Made by a program: the position numbers and the translations under genes. DNA of 64,000 nucleotides. It comes from Proteles cristata cristata. Taxonomy: Eukaryota > Chordata > Mammalia > Carnivora > Hyaenidae. The stretch lies in NCBI GenBank assembly GCA_017311185.1, contig JAESUZ010003370.1:434001-498000 (forward strand), in the 5' to 3' direction. This document shows, piece after piece, positions 11,690-22,280 of the stretch (positions are counted from its first letter, which is position 1; each line of letters starts with the position of its first letter). The notes under the pieces were generated by a model. It was not told the origin of the DNA, made no database searches, and saw only the letters and a list, made by a program, of their open reading frames with translations.

Positions 11690-12240
11690 TCTTCCAGGGG
11701 CAGTGCGGGAGGACCCGAGGCCACGCTCCGCGGCGCTGTGTGGCCCTCCGGCCGCCGCGGGGGCTGCGGGCCAGGTAAGCGCTCAGCCGCGGACGGTGAG
11801 CTGCGGCCCCCGCGGGGTCACCGATGCTCGGGCGCCAGAACCGGCTCGGCACCCCCGAGTGAGAGGCACGTGGGGGCGGCGCAGGGGTGGGGGGCACAGG
11901 GCTGCAAGCTCGCGCAGTGGAACCGGCCTCGGGGCTCGGAGCGCAGTACTGAGCACAGCACTCTGCGCGCTCAAGGGCGCCGCCCACCCCGGGGCACACC
12001 GCGGCCTGGCGGGGTCACGGGCGCCCCCTCTCGGCGGGGCTGCACAGGGTGGGGCCCCTCACCGTCCGCGACGCGTCACCCCCCACGCGGGACGGTCGGC
12101 GTCGCGGCGCTGCGGTTGTGAGCTTCACGCCCCAGGGGCGCAGTGTGCGCGGCCGCATTCCGGCAGCGCGGTGGGTTCCCGACCGGGCTACCCGGGCTAG
12201 TGCCCAGGAAACTTCGGACGTGGGCCTGGCTCCAGTCGGG
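11690..12240. promoter_or_regulatory. CpG island, possible internal promoter
   Basis: About 550 bases are very GC-rich and dense in undepleted CpG, in sharp contrast to the AT-rich intron on both sides. In a mammal this usually marks an unmethylated promoter. On the + strand a stretch within it ends GGGCCAG|gtaagcgc, a strong splice donor at 11774/11775, as expected of a first exon. There is no ATG between 11690 and 11774, so such an exon would be non-coding. The island lies between the candidate coil exons and the linker exon. A transcript starting here would lack the kinase domain and encode at most the C1-PH-CNH part. Open frames in the island are probably by-products of GC richness. It could also serve an unrelated antisense or non-coding transcript. 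Confidence 0.6.
12016..12036 (-). promoter_or_regulatory. Possible CTCF-like core inside the CpG island
   Basis: The stretch gggcgccccctctcggcgg contains the GCGCCCCCT part of the CTCF consensus, but the bases after it do not follow the usual GGTGG. It is a partial match only. Confidence 0.15.
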
Positions 12241-12264
12241 AAAACAGGAGCTGTCTCAGTTATT

Positions 12265-12490
12265 TTTAACAGACACATCTTAGTTTATTGGCTGATCTTT
12301 AAACAGCTTTGTTTAGGTACAACCGATGTACATATTAAATGTATACAGTTTGATGACTTGGGATATATGTGTACACCTGTGAAACCACAATCAAGGAAAC
12401 TGATATAGCCATTACTTCCAGAAGCTTCTTTGTGCCTCTTTTTTGTATTTGTGGTAAGAACACTAAACATGACACTAAACACTTTAACAA
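12265..12490 (-). repeat. Probable old L1 3' fragment, antisense
   Basis: aacagctttgtttaggtac, taaatgtatacagtttgatgac and tgtgaaaccacaatcaag follow the order of reversed old L1 3' ends. A similar scrap lies at 12868-12960. Confidence 0.5.
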
Positions 12491-12663
12491 TTTTTAAGTG
12501 CCCGATGCCATCTTGCTCCCTACGGGCACAATGCTGTGCACCAGCTCATCTGGCATAACTGAAACTTGATGTCCCGGGCCTGACATCTCCCCATGTCTCC
12601 TCCTCTCCCATCCCCCACAACCACATTCCATTCTCTGCTTCTGTCACTTTGACTGCTTTACTT

Positions 12664-12867
12664 AGTTTTAAAAGTTTATTTATTTTGAGAGAAAGAGAGC
12701 ATGCACAAGCAGGGGAGGGGCAGAGGGAGAGAAAGAGAGAGAATCCCAAGCAGGCTCCGGGCCCAGAGTACAGCCCAACACGGGGCTCGATGCCACAACC
12801 ATGAGATCATGACCTGAGCCACAACCAAGAGTCAGACGCTTGACCAACTGAGCCCCCCGGGTGCCCC
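12664..12867 (-). mobile_element. CanSINE, antisense
   Basis: agtttatttattttgagagaaagag tail end, GA-rich body, and head gagccccccgggtgcccc. Confidence 0.88.
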
Positions 12868-12960
12868 TCAGTGCGACTGTTTTTGATTCATCGTATAAGT
12901 AGAATCACGCAGTATGTGTCCTTCTGTGATTGGCATATGTTACTTAGCACGCTGTTCTTT

Positions 12961-13794
12961 GGGTTCGTCGTTACCGTAAAGATGTTTGAAAACAGAGAAC
13001 TAATGAAACAGACATCAGAGGACTAAAAAGGCAAAAAGCACACAGTGAGGTACCACAGAGGCAGCGACTGCAAGGAGCAGTTAGGCTTCTGGGGGTTGGG
13101 AGACAAATGGAAGGGGTTGGGATCCCTGAGGCCGGAAGGCTGGAACACAGGGCTGGTCCACGCAGCGTGGAAGGAAACTGCCGCCTGGGGCGCCTGCTGC
13201 CGGGAGGCACCGCTGGACACACCCAATGCCAGGGGTCATCACTGCTGATTCCAGGAAACCGCTATGGTCCCCCCCCCCCCCACACGGTCCACCAGTCAGC
13301 ATGGCGCCGTGGCACCCTGGCTGGCAAATGACATCTTGACCTGGGACTGTCTCTCAGTGCCCGGCGGTCCCTGCATCTAACCTGTGGTTAGCCCCACAGG
13401 CAGCAAGTATACATGGGAATAAACGTACTCACAAACTGGTATGACCCATGCATGGTCTCCAAAGCCTGGGGAGTGAGGGTAGAAAGAGCCAGACAAAAGC
13501 CTTGAGATGTTCCTTCTAGGACAGACTTGAAGGCAAAACTTCAAGTGATCCTTAAGACCCCTGCCGCCTGGTGTAAACACGCTGTACGTCCCCTCCCCTG
13601 AGAATGGGAAGGACCACAGAGAAAATGGGCTAGACCATCACCCCCATCGGTAAGTCACTAATCAGCTGACTCTGACTGAAAGAAAAGGGAGATTATCCTG
13701 GGTGGACCTGACCTCATCTGGTGAACTCTATACAAATGTTTGTGTCAGAGAGGCATTCTCCCATTGACCTTGAAGATGCAGACTTTGTGAGGTG
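12961..13794. other. Intron, no gene recognised
   Basis: Moderately GC-rich unique sequence. Overlapping frames on both strands at 12971-13331 show no domain. Confidence 0.5.
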
Positions 13795-14006
13795 TTTTTT
13801 TTTTTAATGTTTATTAATTTTGAGAGAGAGAGACGGAGTGTGAGCAGGGGAGGGGCAGAGAGAGAGGGAGACACAGAATCCAAAGCAGGCTCCAGGCTCT
13901 GAGCTGTCAGCACAGAGCCCGATGTGGGACTTGAACTCATGAACTCATGAGATCACGACCTGAGCCAAAGTCAGACACTTAACCGACTGAGCCGCCCAGG
14001 CGGCCC
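13795..14006 (-). mobile_element. CanSINE, antisense
   Basis: T run, tgtttattaattttgagagag, a GA-rich body, ttgaactcatgaactcatgag, and end gccgcccaggcggccc. Confidence 0.9.
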
Positions 14007-14929
14007 TGCAGCCTCCAGGAGTTTTACAGCTGCAAGGATGCAAATTCTGCTCACAATCACAAGAGCCACGAAGAGGACCCCAAGCCTCAGATGTCAGCCT
14101 CATGGGACCCTCAACACAGAATCCGGCCATGCCACACCCAGACTCCCGGCTCACCGAGCTGTGACGGGCCGGACGGGTATGTCCCAGGTGCCGGGTTTGC
14201 GGTGACTTGTTAGTCAGCGAGAGGAAACGAAGGCACGTAGTGAAGCAACAGCAGTGCCATGTCCTGGGGTAGCTGCAGGGTGCGGTGCAAGGGTCTGAGA
14301 AGCGCAGCCCCTGTCATGGCCAGTCCTCCCCACACCCCTGTGTCCTGGGTGAGGGCACGTCCATCTTAGAGTGCGGTAGTGTACTGACCCTGAATTAAAT
14401 GGCACTCCCGTACCCCATACCCGGTATCTTAAGTGGAGAAAAGAAACCTCTCATACCTGCTTTATAGTGATCTTACAAATGCTTCTTTCCCTTGTACACC
14501 AAGTTCCATTTTGTGTGCATATTAATGATCTCTCTATGGGTGCTTTTTGGCTGATAGTAATGATAAAACAACATTGGTTTTCATACATATAACTATTTCA
14601 GAGATGTTACAATGTAAAAAATAAAACGTGCACCTTATAGTTCATAAAATATGGACAATTGGCAAACCCGAGCTTACTGCTGGGAAAAGGCAGTAAAATG
14701 TGGCATGCCGAATTCAGAAAATAACCAAACAGAACTTCTGGAGATTAAAATCATATGGATATAAGTGGCAGGAAAATGAACAGAGCAGAAGAGAAAATTT
14801 GTGAATTGTAAGACAAATCAGAACATGATGGAGAGAGAAAATAATGGAAAACACAGCAGGAAGGGAAAACATAGCAGGAGTGAGGTGAGAAGCTCTAGCC
14901 AGCATTTGGTCTAAGTTCTGAGAGCCGAA
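14007..14929. other. Intron, no feature seen
   Basis: Unique sequence; nothing recognisable. Confidence 0.5.
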
Positions 14930-15097
14930 GGGAGAGAACAGAGCAATCGTTGAAAATATAATAGTGAGACTTTTTCAGACTCAGGAGTAGACGCACAGAC
15001 AGAGTCAAGAAGCTTAGCAAATCCCAGGCATGACTGATGAGAATAGATTCACATCTACTAAAGTTGCAGCCTTACATCTGAAGTTGTTCAGAGTACC

Positions 15098-15118
15098 AAA
15101 AAAAAAAAAAAAAAAAAA
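15098..15118. repeat. Poly-A run
   Basis: About 20 consecutive A residues inside the old L1. Confidence 0.9.
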
Positions 15119-15508
15119 GATTACCTAAACATGATAGCAGATGGAATGACACCTGACTTCTAACAATATCAACAGAAGCGAGAAGAAGAAAGACACATTC
15201 ACTTGCTTTAAGAAAATCTCATCAGCCTAGAAATATATGCACAGCAGAAGCATCTTTCAAAAATGAGGGTGAATTTCTTTCACTTATAGGCAAATGAGAA
15301 CTAAGAGAAGAGAATCTGTCAGCAACACAATCTCACTAAAGGAAATTCTAGAGAATGTACTTTAGGTAGAGAGAAACTGGTCATGAAGGGTAAGTTTAAG
15401 AGAAGTACAGAGAATGGAGAAAGTGGTAAACATGAGCAAATGTAAATTAATATTGACTAAATAAAATAGTGGTAATAATGCCAAGAGGATTAAAAATCAA
15501 AAAAAGAT

Positions 15509-15721
15509 GGGGGCACCTGGGTGGTTCAGTCGGTTAAGTGTCCGACTTTGGCTCAGGTTATGATCTCACGGTTTGTGGGTTCGAGTCCCGTGTCGGGTTC
15601 TGTGCTGACAGCTCAGAGCCTGGAGCTTGTTTCAGATTCTGTGTCTCCCTCTCTCTCTAACCCTTTCCTGCTCATGCTGTCTCTGTCTCTCAGAAATTAA
15701 AAAAAAAAATAAATTAAAAAA
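15509..15721 (+). mobile_element. CanSINE, sense, inside an old L1
   Basis: Begins gggggcacctgggtggttcag, carries gttatgatctcacgg and gggttcgagtcccg, then a CT-rich stretch, and ends in an A-rich tail. It interrupts decayed L1 sequence. Confidence 0.9.
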
Positions 15722-16035
15722 ATCAAGATGAACTTAAAAATGGAGACAATAACATTTAATTCAGGAGAGAGGTAAGCAAATTTAAAATATTCCAAGACTC
15801 AGGGATTGCCCAGGAGGAGGGGAAGGATTTGATCACATTCGGATTTGTGGGGTTGACTATGCATGCTCACATTTCTAGGGCAAGTACAAACAGAATAGAG
15901 ACAGTATGAAGAAGGTCAAAGGCAAAAACAGCATATGCTCCAGTGACAAAATAAACATTGTGTAGATAAAAATAAAATATAACATATACCCGTTCATGAG
16001 GGAAACCTCTAAATTTCAGCCATAGAAAGCATTTT

Positions 16036-16222
16036 TAATTTTTAAAAATCAATTTTTTTTTTTAATTTTAGAGAGAAAGAGAGGCAGAGGGAGAGAGAGA
16101 GTCTTCAGTAGAGCTTCACCCTCAGTGCAGAGTCCAACAAGGGCCCCATCCCACGATCCTGGGATCATGATCTGAGCCAAAATTGAATCGGATGCTCAAT
16201 CAACTGAGCCACCAGACACTCC
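16036..16222 (-). mobile_element. Degenerate CanSINE, antisense, inside an old L1
   Basis: T run, tagagagaaagagaggcag, ccacgatcctgggatcatga and end gagccaccagacactcc. It is more diverged than most copies here. Confidence 0.75.
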
Positions 16223-17286
16223 AAACTGAGATCATTATGTAAATATCAGATGAAACCTAACACACACACAAAATATTATTGGAAGTAAAGTCAATTATAT
16301 AATGAAGGGCCACTTTTACCTAGAAGTCATAATAGTTTTAAATATATATAGACCAAAGGGTGCGTCTTGAATCTGTATCATATGGGAAATGACGGAAGTA
16401 CAAGGAGAGACAGATCCATTGTTCAGTAACCGATAGGGCAGAATGATCACAAAATTGACCTAATGCACAAATACAGAAGAGGACACATAACAGATGTTGA
16501 AAACATTTTCTTCTTAAAAGTCACAAAACTATTTTTTTAAAAACGAGCAGATGGACCACAAACTAAGTCTCAACAAATGTCAGTGGGCCGGACTCATGGA
16601 GAGTTAACTACATTAGAGTCTCGTTAGAAATAAATACTCTAAGAATAGACATTAAATTCCTGTTTGTAAATTAAGAAATACATTTTTAAGTAAACCCTGA
16701 ATCAAAGGAGAAATTCTAATGGAGAATAGAAAATGGTGTGGACTGAATAACAACAAAAACATTACACATCAATATTTGTGGAATGCAGCTAAAGCAGTAC
16801 TTAAAAAAACGCATACAGCCTTATGTACATAAAATATAACAGAAGAAAGCCTGCAAAGAAGCTAAGCATCCATTTTAGAAGTTACAGAAAAAGAGCAATT
16901 TAAACTTGAAGAGGGTGGAAGGCAAAAAATAATAAACTTAAAAGCAAAAATTCATGATGTAGAAAAAGTAACAAAATCAAAAGAACAGTAAAGCTGATAG
17001 TTTCACCTTGATAAAGCTAATAAAAGTGACAAAAGTGTGTGATGGCTCATGAAGAAACAAGGTAGGAAGAAAAGGCACATAAGGACAGTATCAAAACTGA
17101 TAAAAAGGACATCATATCTGAGGCAGATAGTTGAAGATAATAGAGTACAATAATAATTTTGGACCATTTCAAAATATAAAAAAGTTTCATATCAATAGAT
17201 AATAAAAATTTGGACAAATTTTTAGAAAATATCACTTATTTAAATCAATTCAAGAAAAAATATGAAAAACTTAAAATTTCCTATAA

Positions 17287-17487
17287 TTATTTTTTTTTTG
17301 TTATTTATTATTTTGAGAGAGAGACAGAGAGACAGAGCATGAGCAGGGGAGGGGTAGAGAGAGGGAGACACAGAATCCTGAGCTGTGAGCACAGAGCCCG
17401 ATGCAGGGCTTGAACTCACAAATTTCAAGATCATGATCTAAGCTGAAGTCAGACACTTAACCTATTGAGCCACCCAGGCGCACCCCC
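17287..17487 (-). mobile_element. CanSINE, antisense, inside an old L1
   Basis: T run, attattttgagagagagacag, cttgaactcacaaatttc, and end gagccacccaggcgcacc followed by a C run. Confidence 0.88.
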
Positions 17488-17542
17488 CCCCATAATTATT
17501 AAAGAAATTGAATCTGTTTTTAAATATATTTCCACAAATAAA

Positions 17543-17741
17543 ACTCCTGGGTGGCTCAGTTGGTTAAGCGTCTGACTCTTGATTTTGGCTCAGGTCATGA
17601 TCTCAAGGGTTTGTGAGTTTGAGCCCTGCGTTGGGCTCGGTGCTGACACTGCAGAGCGTGCTTGGGATTCTCTCTCTCTCTCTCTTCTCCTCCCCTGCTC
17701 ATGCTCTGTCTCTCTCAAAATAAATAAACTTTTTAAAAAAA
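17543..17741 (+). mobile_element. CanSINE, sense, inside an old L1
   Basis: Begins ctcctgggtggctcagttgg, then ggctcaggtcatgatctcaa, a CT-rich stretch, and aaataaataaactttttaaa at the tail. L1 sequence resumes directly after it. Confidence 0.88.
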
Positions 17742-17845
17742 TTCAAAAAACTCTAGGTCCAGATAGTTTCTATCAAACCTTCAAGGAGAAATAATTCGAA
17801 TCTTATTGGAAATCTTCCTGAGAATAGAAAAAGAAGAAATAGTCC

Positions 17846-18350
17846 CCATGATGGTTAATTTTGTGGGTCGACTTGACTGGGCCACAGGGTGCCCAGACAT
17901 CTAGTCAAAACATTACGTGTATGAGGGTGTTTTTTGAGGAGATGAATGTTTGGGTGGGCAGAGTAAGGAGCCTGCCCTAGAACTTCATCGTCATCAACCG
18001 GCTGCTTCCGCTTGCCCTGTGAGGCTCTGCCACGCTCTGCAGACATGGCCTCGCCTTCAACAACAGTCTCAGGCCTCGTGGACAGAAAGCCTGTGCTGGT
18101 CGAGGAGCAGCACTCTTGAGAGCGCCTGTTGGCCCAGGGCCCAGGGGAGCGAGAATTAATGAAGAAGAAGTGAGTGAAACGCTGAAGGGCATCTAATTAC
18201 GACTGCTTTTCATGGAAAGTATGACGGGGTCGCTGCTGCCTGTTCACCGTTCTATTCTGAGGAGTAGATAAAAAAGACTCTTCTTCTTGATCCATCTCTA
18301 ACCCTGCATTTCATAGACTGTGCTGTTGCAAACTGAAATAAAATACTTTT
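17846..18350 (+). repeat. Ancient dispersed mammalian repeat, family uncertain
   Basis: The start, gatggttaattttgtgggtcgacttgactgg, and the ggtgcccagacatctagtc that follows are recognisable from many copies in mammalian genomes, and the end reads aactgaaataaaatac. I cannot name the family with confidence. It directly follows the L1 remnant. Confidence 0.45.
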
Positions 18351-18352
18351 CA

Positions 18353-18573
18353 TTTTTTAATTTTTATTAAAAAATTTTTAACATGTATTTATTTTTTGAG
18401 TGACGGAGATAGAGACAGAGACAGAGCATGAGCAGGGGAGGGGCAGAGAGAGGGAGACGCAGAATTTGAAGCAGGCTCCAGGCCCTGAGCTGTCAGCACA
18501 GAGCCCACGAACCATGAGATCATGACCTGAGCCAAAGTCAGATGCTTAACTGAGTGAGCCACCCAGGTGCCCC
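18353..18573 (-). mobile_element. CanSINE, antisense
   Basis: T/A-rich tail end, then gagcaggggaggggcagag, agcccacgaaccatgagatc, and gagccacccaggtgcccc at the head. Confidence 0.88.
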
Positions 18574-19427
18574 TAAAATACTTAAAAAAAAAAACAAACC
18601 AAAAAACCCCAGAAATTAGAAATGTTGAAAATCCTATCCACACTGCAAAGGAGAGAACAGCGAGGGTGTGGCTGCCCCGCCGGCTGATAAGAGATGGAGG
18701 CTGCGAATCCTGACCGTGAGGAGCCCTCTCAGCAGAGGCCGCAGCACTAACCACACAGACGCTGCCCCTTTGAAGGGAAGGGGCAGAGAAAGGCGACACA
18801 ATGAAGGACTGGGTCCTACGGCACCGGAGCACAGAGCTTCAAGGCTGTGAGGTGCACTGTTTCTCAAGGAAAGGGAAGAACGACCCTGAAGGCAATGCAG
18901 AGAGAAGGGGGGCCCTCTCACCATAGGCTCGGGGGGAAGCTCTTTCCTCCCTGGTTTTGGAGGGCAGAGTAGCTGCGGAGTAGCCCGGGGGCTGTGGCAG
19001 CGGTGTGGTCACCTCATCGGGCCCGGATGCGGGGACACGGAGCCAGGCAGGACTATTCTCAAATCTTCTGATCTGGCGAGGAACTCGCCTGGCTGGGTTC
19101 TGGACTTGCCTGGGACCTTCCTTCTTCTGTACGTCTCCCTATTGGGATGCCAAGCTCCCCCCCCAGGCCTGGCCCACCGGTGTCTTTCGGAAGCACACAG
19201 CTTGTGCAGTTTCACAGATTCGCTCCTAGAGGGGAATCTGCGTCGGGATGAGTCCACCTCCAGTGCCTCCCAGACCGGACTCAGGTGATCCTGAGACAAG
19301 ACCACAAGACCCTGGACTTCAGACTTAGCGGTGGTGCTGGGATGAGTGAAGGCTTTGGGGATGTTGGGGTGAAAGGAAAACATTCCGTATAAGGGAAGAC
19401 TACGAGTTTGGGGGACCAGAGACTGAA
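18574..19427. other. Intron, no gene recognised
   Basis: Several overlapping frames (18634-19620) on both strands lack any known domain and look like by-products of GC-rich sequence. Confidence 0.5.
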
Positions 19428-19738
19428 CGTAAGAAATGAGTTTTGTCACCCCCACTCCAAAACTTAGGTTGAAACCCTGACCATCAATGTGACTGTGTTT
19501 GGAGACAGGGTTTTTATATGGTAGGGGAGAGAGGTTTCTCTCCTTCCCTTCCCCCCTCCCTCCCCACAAGTAGGGGTGAAGGGTGAAGGCAGCCATCTGC
19601 AAACCAGGAGGGGCTCTCACCAGAACCCCACCTTGATGGCTCCCTTGTCTTGAGAAATAAACTCCTGATGGACGAGCCCCGCCACCCCCCCCACGGTGTT
19701 TTGTTTTGGCAGTGGCCCTAGTTAACTAAAACGCTCCC
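19428..19738 (+). repeat. MaLR-type solo LTR remnant, sense
   Basis: gaaaccctgaccatcaatgtg, then cagccatctgcaaaccagg, ctcaccagaacc, tgagaaataaactcctg and ggcagtggccctagttaac follow the usual order of mammalian MaLR (MLT/MST-like) LTRs. It is an old retroviral-type relic with no coding part. Confidence 0.55.
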
Positions 19739-20053
19739 CAAATTATTTCAAGCGGGTCATGTAACTTGATAAGGACACTGTTAGAAGGAAAGATTACAGT
19801 CTAATGTTACTATGGACAAAAGGAATTGATCTTTTTTTCATTAGTATTTTATTGGTTTATACATCTGCTGTGAAAACTACAAGCTTTTGTCTTAACTGGG
19901 AGCAAGAACACGGGCTTAAATTTTAGCCACAGATTTAAAAGACCATTGACGGTAAGCCTATAATCATGATACCCCCAAGGTTGTTAAACTGTATACCACC
20001 CAGAATTTTGGCCGAAAATACAGAAGTATCTTTGAGCCATAGTTCTGAATTTT

Positions 20054-20273
20054 TTTTCAATATTTTTATTTATTTCTAGGAGAGAGAGAGAGAGAGACAG
20101 CATGAGCAGGGGAGGGTCAGAGAGAGAGGGAGACACCGACTCCGAAATAGGCTCCAGGCTCTGAGCCGGCAGTCAGCACAGAGCCCAACGCAGGGCTCGA
20201 ACCCACGAACCATGAGATCATGACCTAAGTGAAATTTGGACGCCTAACCGACCAAGCCACCCAGGCGCCCCCG
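20054..20273 (-). mobile_element. CanSINE, antisense, with target-site duplication
   Basis: Typical body, ending aagccacccaggcgcccc. The 14-base direct repeat tagttctgaatttt is at 20040-20053 and 20274-20287. Confidence 0.92.
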
Positions 20274-20741
20274 TAGTTCTGAATTTTAACCAGGACATGC
20301 GTGGTTTCACCTGCGCTGACAGCAATGCTGTTCTTTGGAACAATTCAAAGATTACATGCCTTGTTTTCTGTGTATTTCGTTGTTAGCACCCAAAGGTGGA
20401 CTGTCTTGGTGAAACAGCGAATCTGACCCTTTGAATCTCAGCTGTTCAATGGGAATTACCATGAAATGCTAAGCATGAAGAATTCTTTTAAAAAATGGCG
20501 GAACTGAATCTATACTATAAAGATCTCAATTATCCTTTAACTAATTAAAATTGGTTCAACCAGCATTCTATCAAGATTGAAGATTCAATTGAATATAGCA
20601 GGATTCAATATAATCTTGATAAAAATTCCAATTTTTTCCCCCATGGAATTTGGAATATATATGGAAATGCAAAAGTTCAAGAAAGTAAAAATGTTTTTGA
20701 AGATCAACTTAGCTGAGCTTTCTCTATAAAATGTCATGATG

Positions 20742-20864
20742 GGGGCACCTGGGTGGCTCAGTCGGTTGAGCATTAGATTCCTGATGTCGCCTCAGGTCAT
20801 GATCTCATGGTCATGGGATCAAGCTCGGTGTTGGGCTCTGCACTGGGCACAGAGCCTGCTTGGG

Positions 20865-20910
<46 letters not shown>

Positions 20911-20968
20911 CTTCCCCCACTCATGCTCCCTCCAAAAAAATAAAACAAAACAAAACAAAATAAAACAA
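20742..20968 (+). mobile_element. CanSINE, sense, with perfect target-site duplication
   Basis: Begins ggggcacctgggtggctcag, has a long (TC)n stretch at about 20868-20911, and ends in repeated AAAAC units. The perfect 14-base duplication aaaatgtcatgatg is at 20728-20741 and 20969-20982. Confidence 0.95.
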
Positions 20969-21001
20969 AAAATGTCATGATGTTAAGAACTACAGTAATT
21001 A

Positions 21002-21227
21002 GGGGGACCTGGGTATCAGTCAGTTAAGCATCCGACTTCGGCTCAGGTCATGATCTCGTGGTTCGTGGGCCTGAGCTCCGCGTCGGGCTCTGTGCTGACA
21101 GCTCAGAGCATGGAGCCTGTTTCAGATTCTGTGTCTACCTCTCTCTCTGAGCCTCCCTGCTCATGCTGTGTCTCTCTGTCTCTGTCTCTCTGTCTCTCTC
21201 TCAGAAATAAATAAAACATTAAAAAAT
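21002..21227 (+). mobile_element. CanSINE, sense, with perfect target-site duplication
   Basis: Begins gggggacctgggtatcagtc and carries ggctcaggtcatgatctcgt, a CT-rich tract and an A-rich tail. The perfect 13-base duplication actacagtaatta is at 20989-21001 and 21228-21240. It sits only about 20 bases after the previous SINE. Confidence 0.95.
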
Positions 21228-21741
21228 ACTACAGTAATTAAAAGAGTATGGTATCGGCAAATGCATAGAGACAAAGACATACAGAACAGAATAATGTCCA
21301 GAAAAAGAGGCATCTATGGATACTTATTATAAAGCTGCACTGAGAGCAGTGGCAGAAGGTTATTAAAACATGAGCCTCACAGTGGAGAAAGATCCCTGTG
21401 GCGCAAGAACTAACAAAGGTTCATATCCAGAGTATACCAAGAACCTTAGGTCAGTAAGAAAAAGTCAGTCAACTCAGGAGGGAGTGGCAAGAAACTTAAC
21501 AGCCAATTAATCAAGAGGAAATCCAAATAGACAAATAGACAATAAGCATACTAGAAGCCCCAAGCCTCATGAGACAGCACAGCACTACACAGTTACTGAA
21601 ACGCTTGAGATAAAAACCCGGCAAGGCAAGGACTGGCGAGGGAGTGGCGCCGTGAGAAGTGCAGACTGTCGGTCCATTCCTAGAAGGTCACTCTAGGGAT
21701 CTTGCACATCCACGCCCAGGAAATACATATAAGAATGTTCT

Positions 21742-21936
21742 CTTTCTCTCTCTTTGTTTTTTTGAGAGAGACAGAGTGGGAACAGGCGAGGGGCAGAGAG
21801 AGGGAGAAGCCCAAGAAGGCTCCTGGCTGTCAGCACAGAGCCCAATGCAGGGTTTGAACCCACAAAACTGTGAGGTCACGCCCTGAGCTGAAACCAAGAG
21901 TCAGATGCTCAACTGACTGAGCCCCCCAGGTTCCCC
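21742..21936 (-). mobile_element. CanSINE, antisense, with target-site duplication
   Basis: Typical GA-rich body and head gagccccccaggttcccc. The 17-base duplication with one mismatch (acatataagaatgttct / acatataagattgttct) is at 21725 and 21937. Confidence 0.9.
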
Positions 21937-22224
21937 ACATATAAGATTGTTCTTAACAGCTAAAACGGGAACAAACCCAAATGTTGATCAAATTGGGAGT
22001 AAATAAGGAAAATGTGGTGTTTCAGTATAACGAGATACCGCACACAATCAAAAGGAAGAAGCTGTGGCCGTACACAACACCACGGATGAATCTCACCAGC
22101 ACAATGTCCCATTTTCAAATGTCGGTGGTACTTTTCTGGCCGTGTGCATTATACTCATGAATTAACACGATGCGACTTAGGCCCTTGACCCTGCATGTGT
22201 ATGCTACATCTGACACTGAAACGA

Positions 22225-22280
22225 GAGATTGAGGGAGACAGAGAGAGACAGAGAGACAGAGAGAGACAGAGAGAGAGAGG
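22225..22280. repeat. (GACAGA)n-like simple repeat
   Basis: Short imperfect gagagacaga units; the opposite strand gives a serine/leucine-rich spurious frame. Confidence 0.85.

Larger units (their letters stand above)
14930..17845 (+). mobile_element. Decayed LINE-1 (or HAL1) sequence, sense, cut by four SINEs
   Basis: The A-rich strand carries many L1-like stretches. These include an ORF2-like segment from about 16640 to 17200, and at 17745-17800 a remnant reading PDSFYQTFKEK, close to the start of the L1 reverse-transcriptase domain. No long frame survives. SINEs at 15509, 16036, 17287 and 17543 interrupt it. Confidence 0.65.
20480..22150 (+). mobile_element. Decayed LINE-1 3' half, sense, cut by three SINEs
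   Basis: ORF2-type A-rich sequence includes acagtaattaaaagagtatgg and, near the end, L1 3'-like stretches (ggaacaaacccaaatgttgatc, ggatgaatctcacc). It may be the continuation of the L1 material at 14930-17845. SINEs at 20742, 21002 and 21742 break it. Confidence 0.6.

Noticed and set aside
11652..12408. Long GC-rich open frames on both strands
   Set aside because: They overlap on both strands inside the CpG island, are rich in Arg, Pro, Gly and Ala, and show no domain. Stop codons are simply rare in such DNA.
18118..18171. Possible coil exon ERLLAQGPGERELMKKK with a gtgagtg donor
   Set aside because: It lies in a dispersed repeat, has a weak acceptor and only scattered matches to the MRCK coil.
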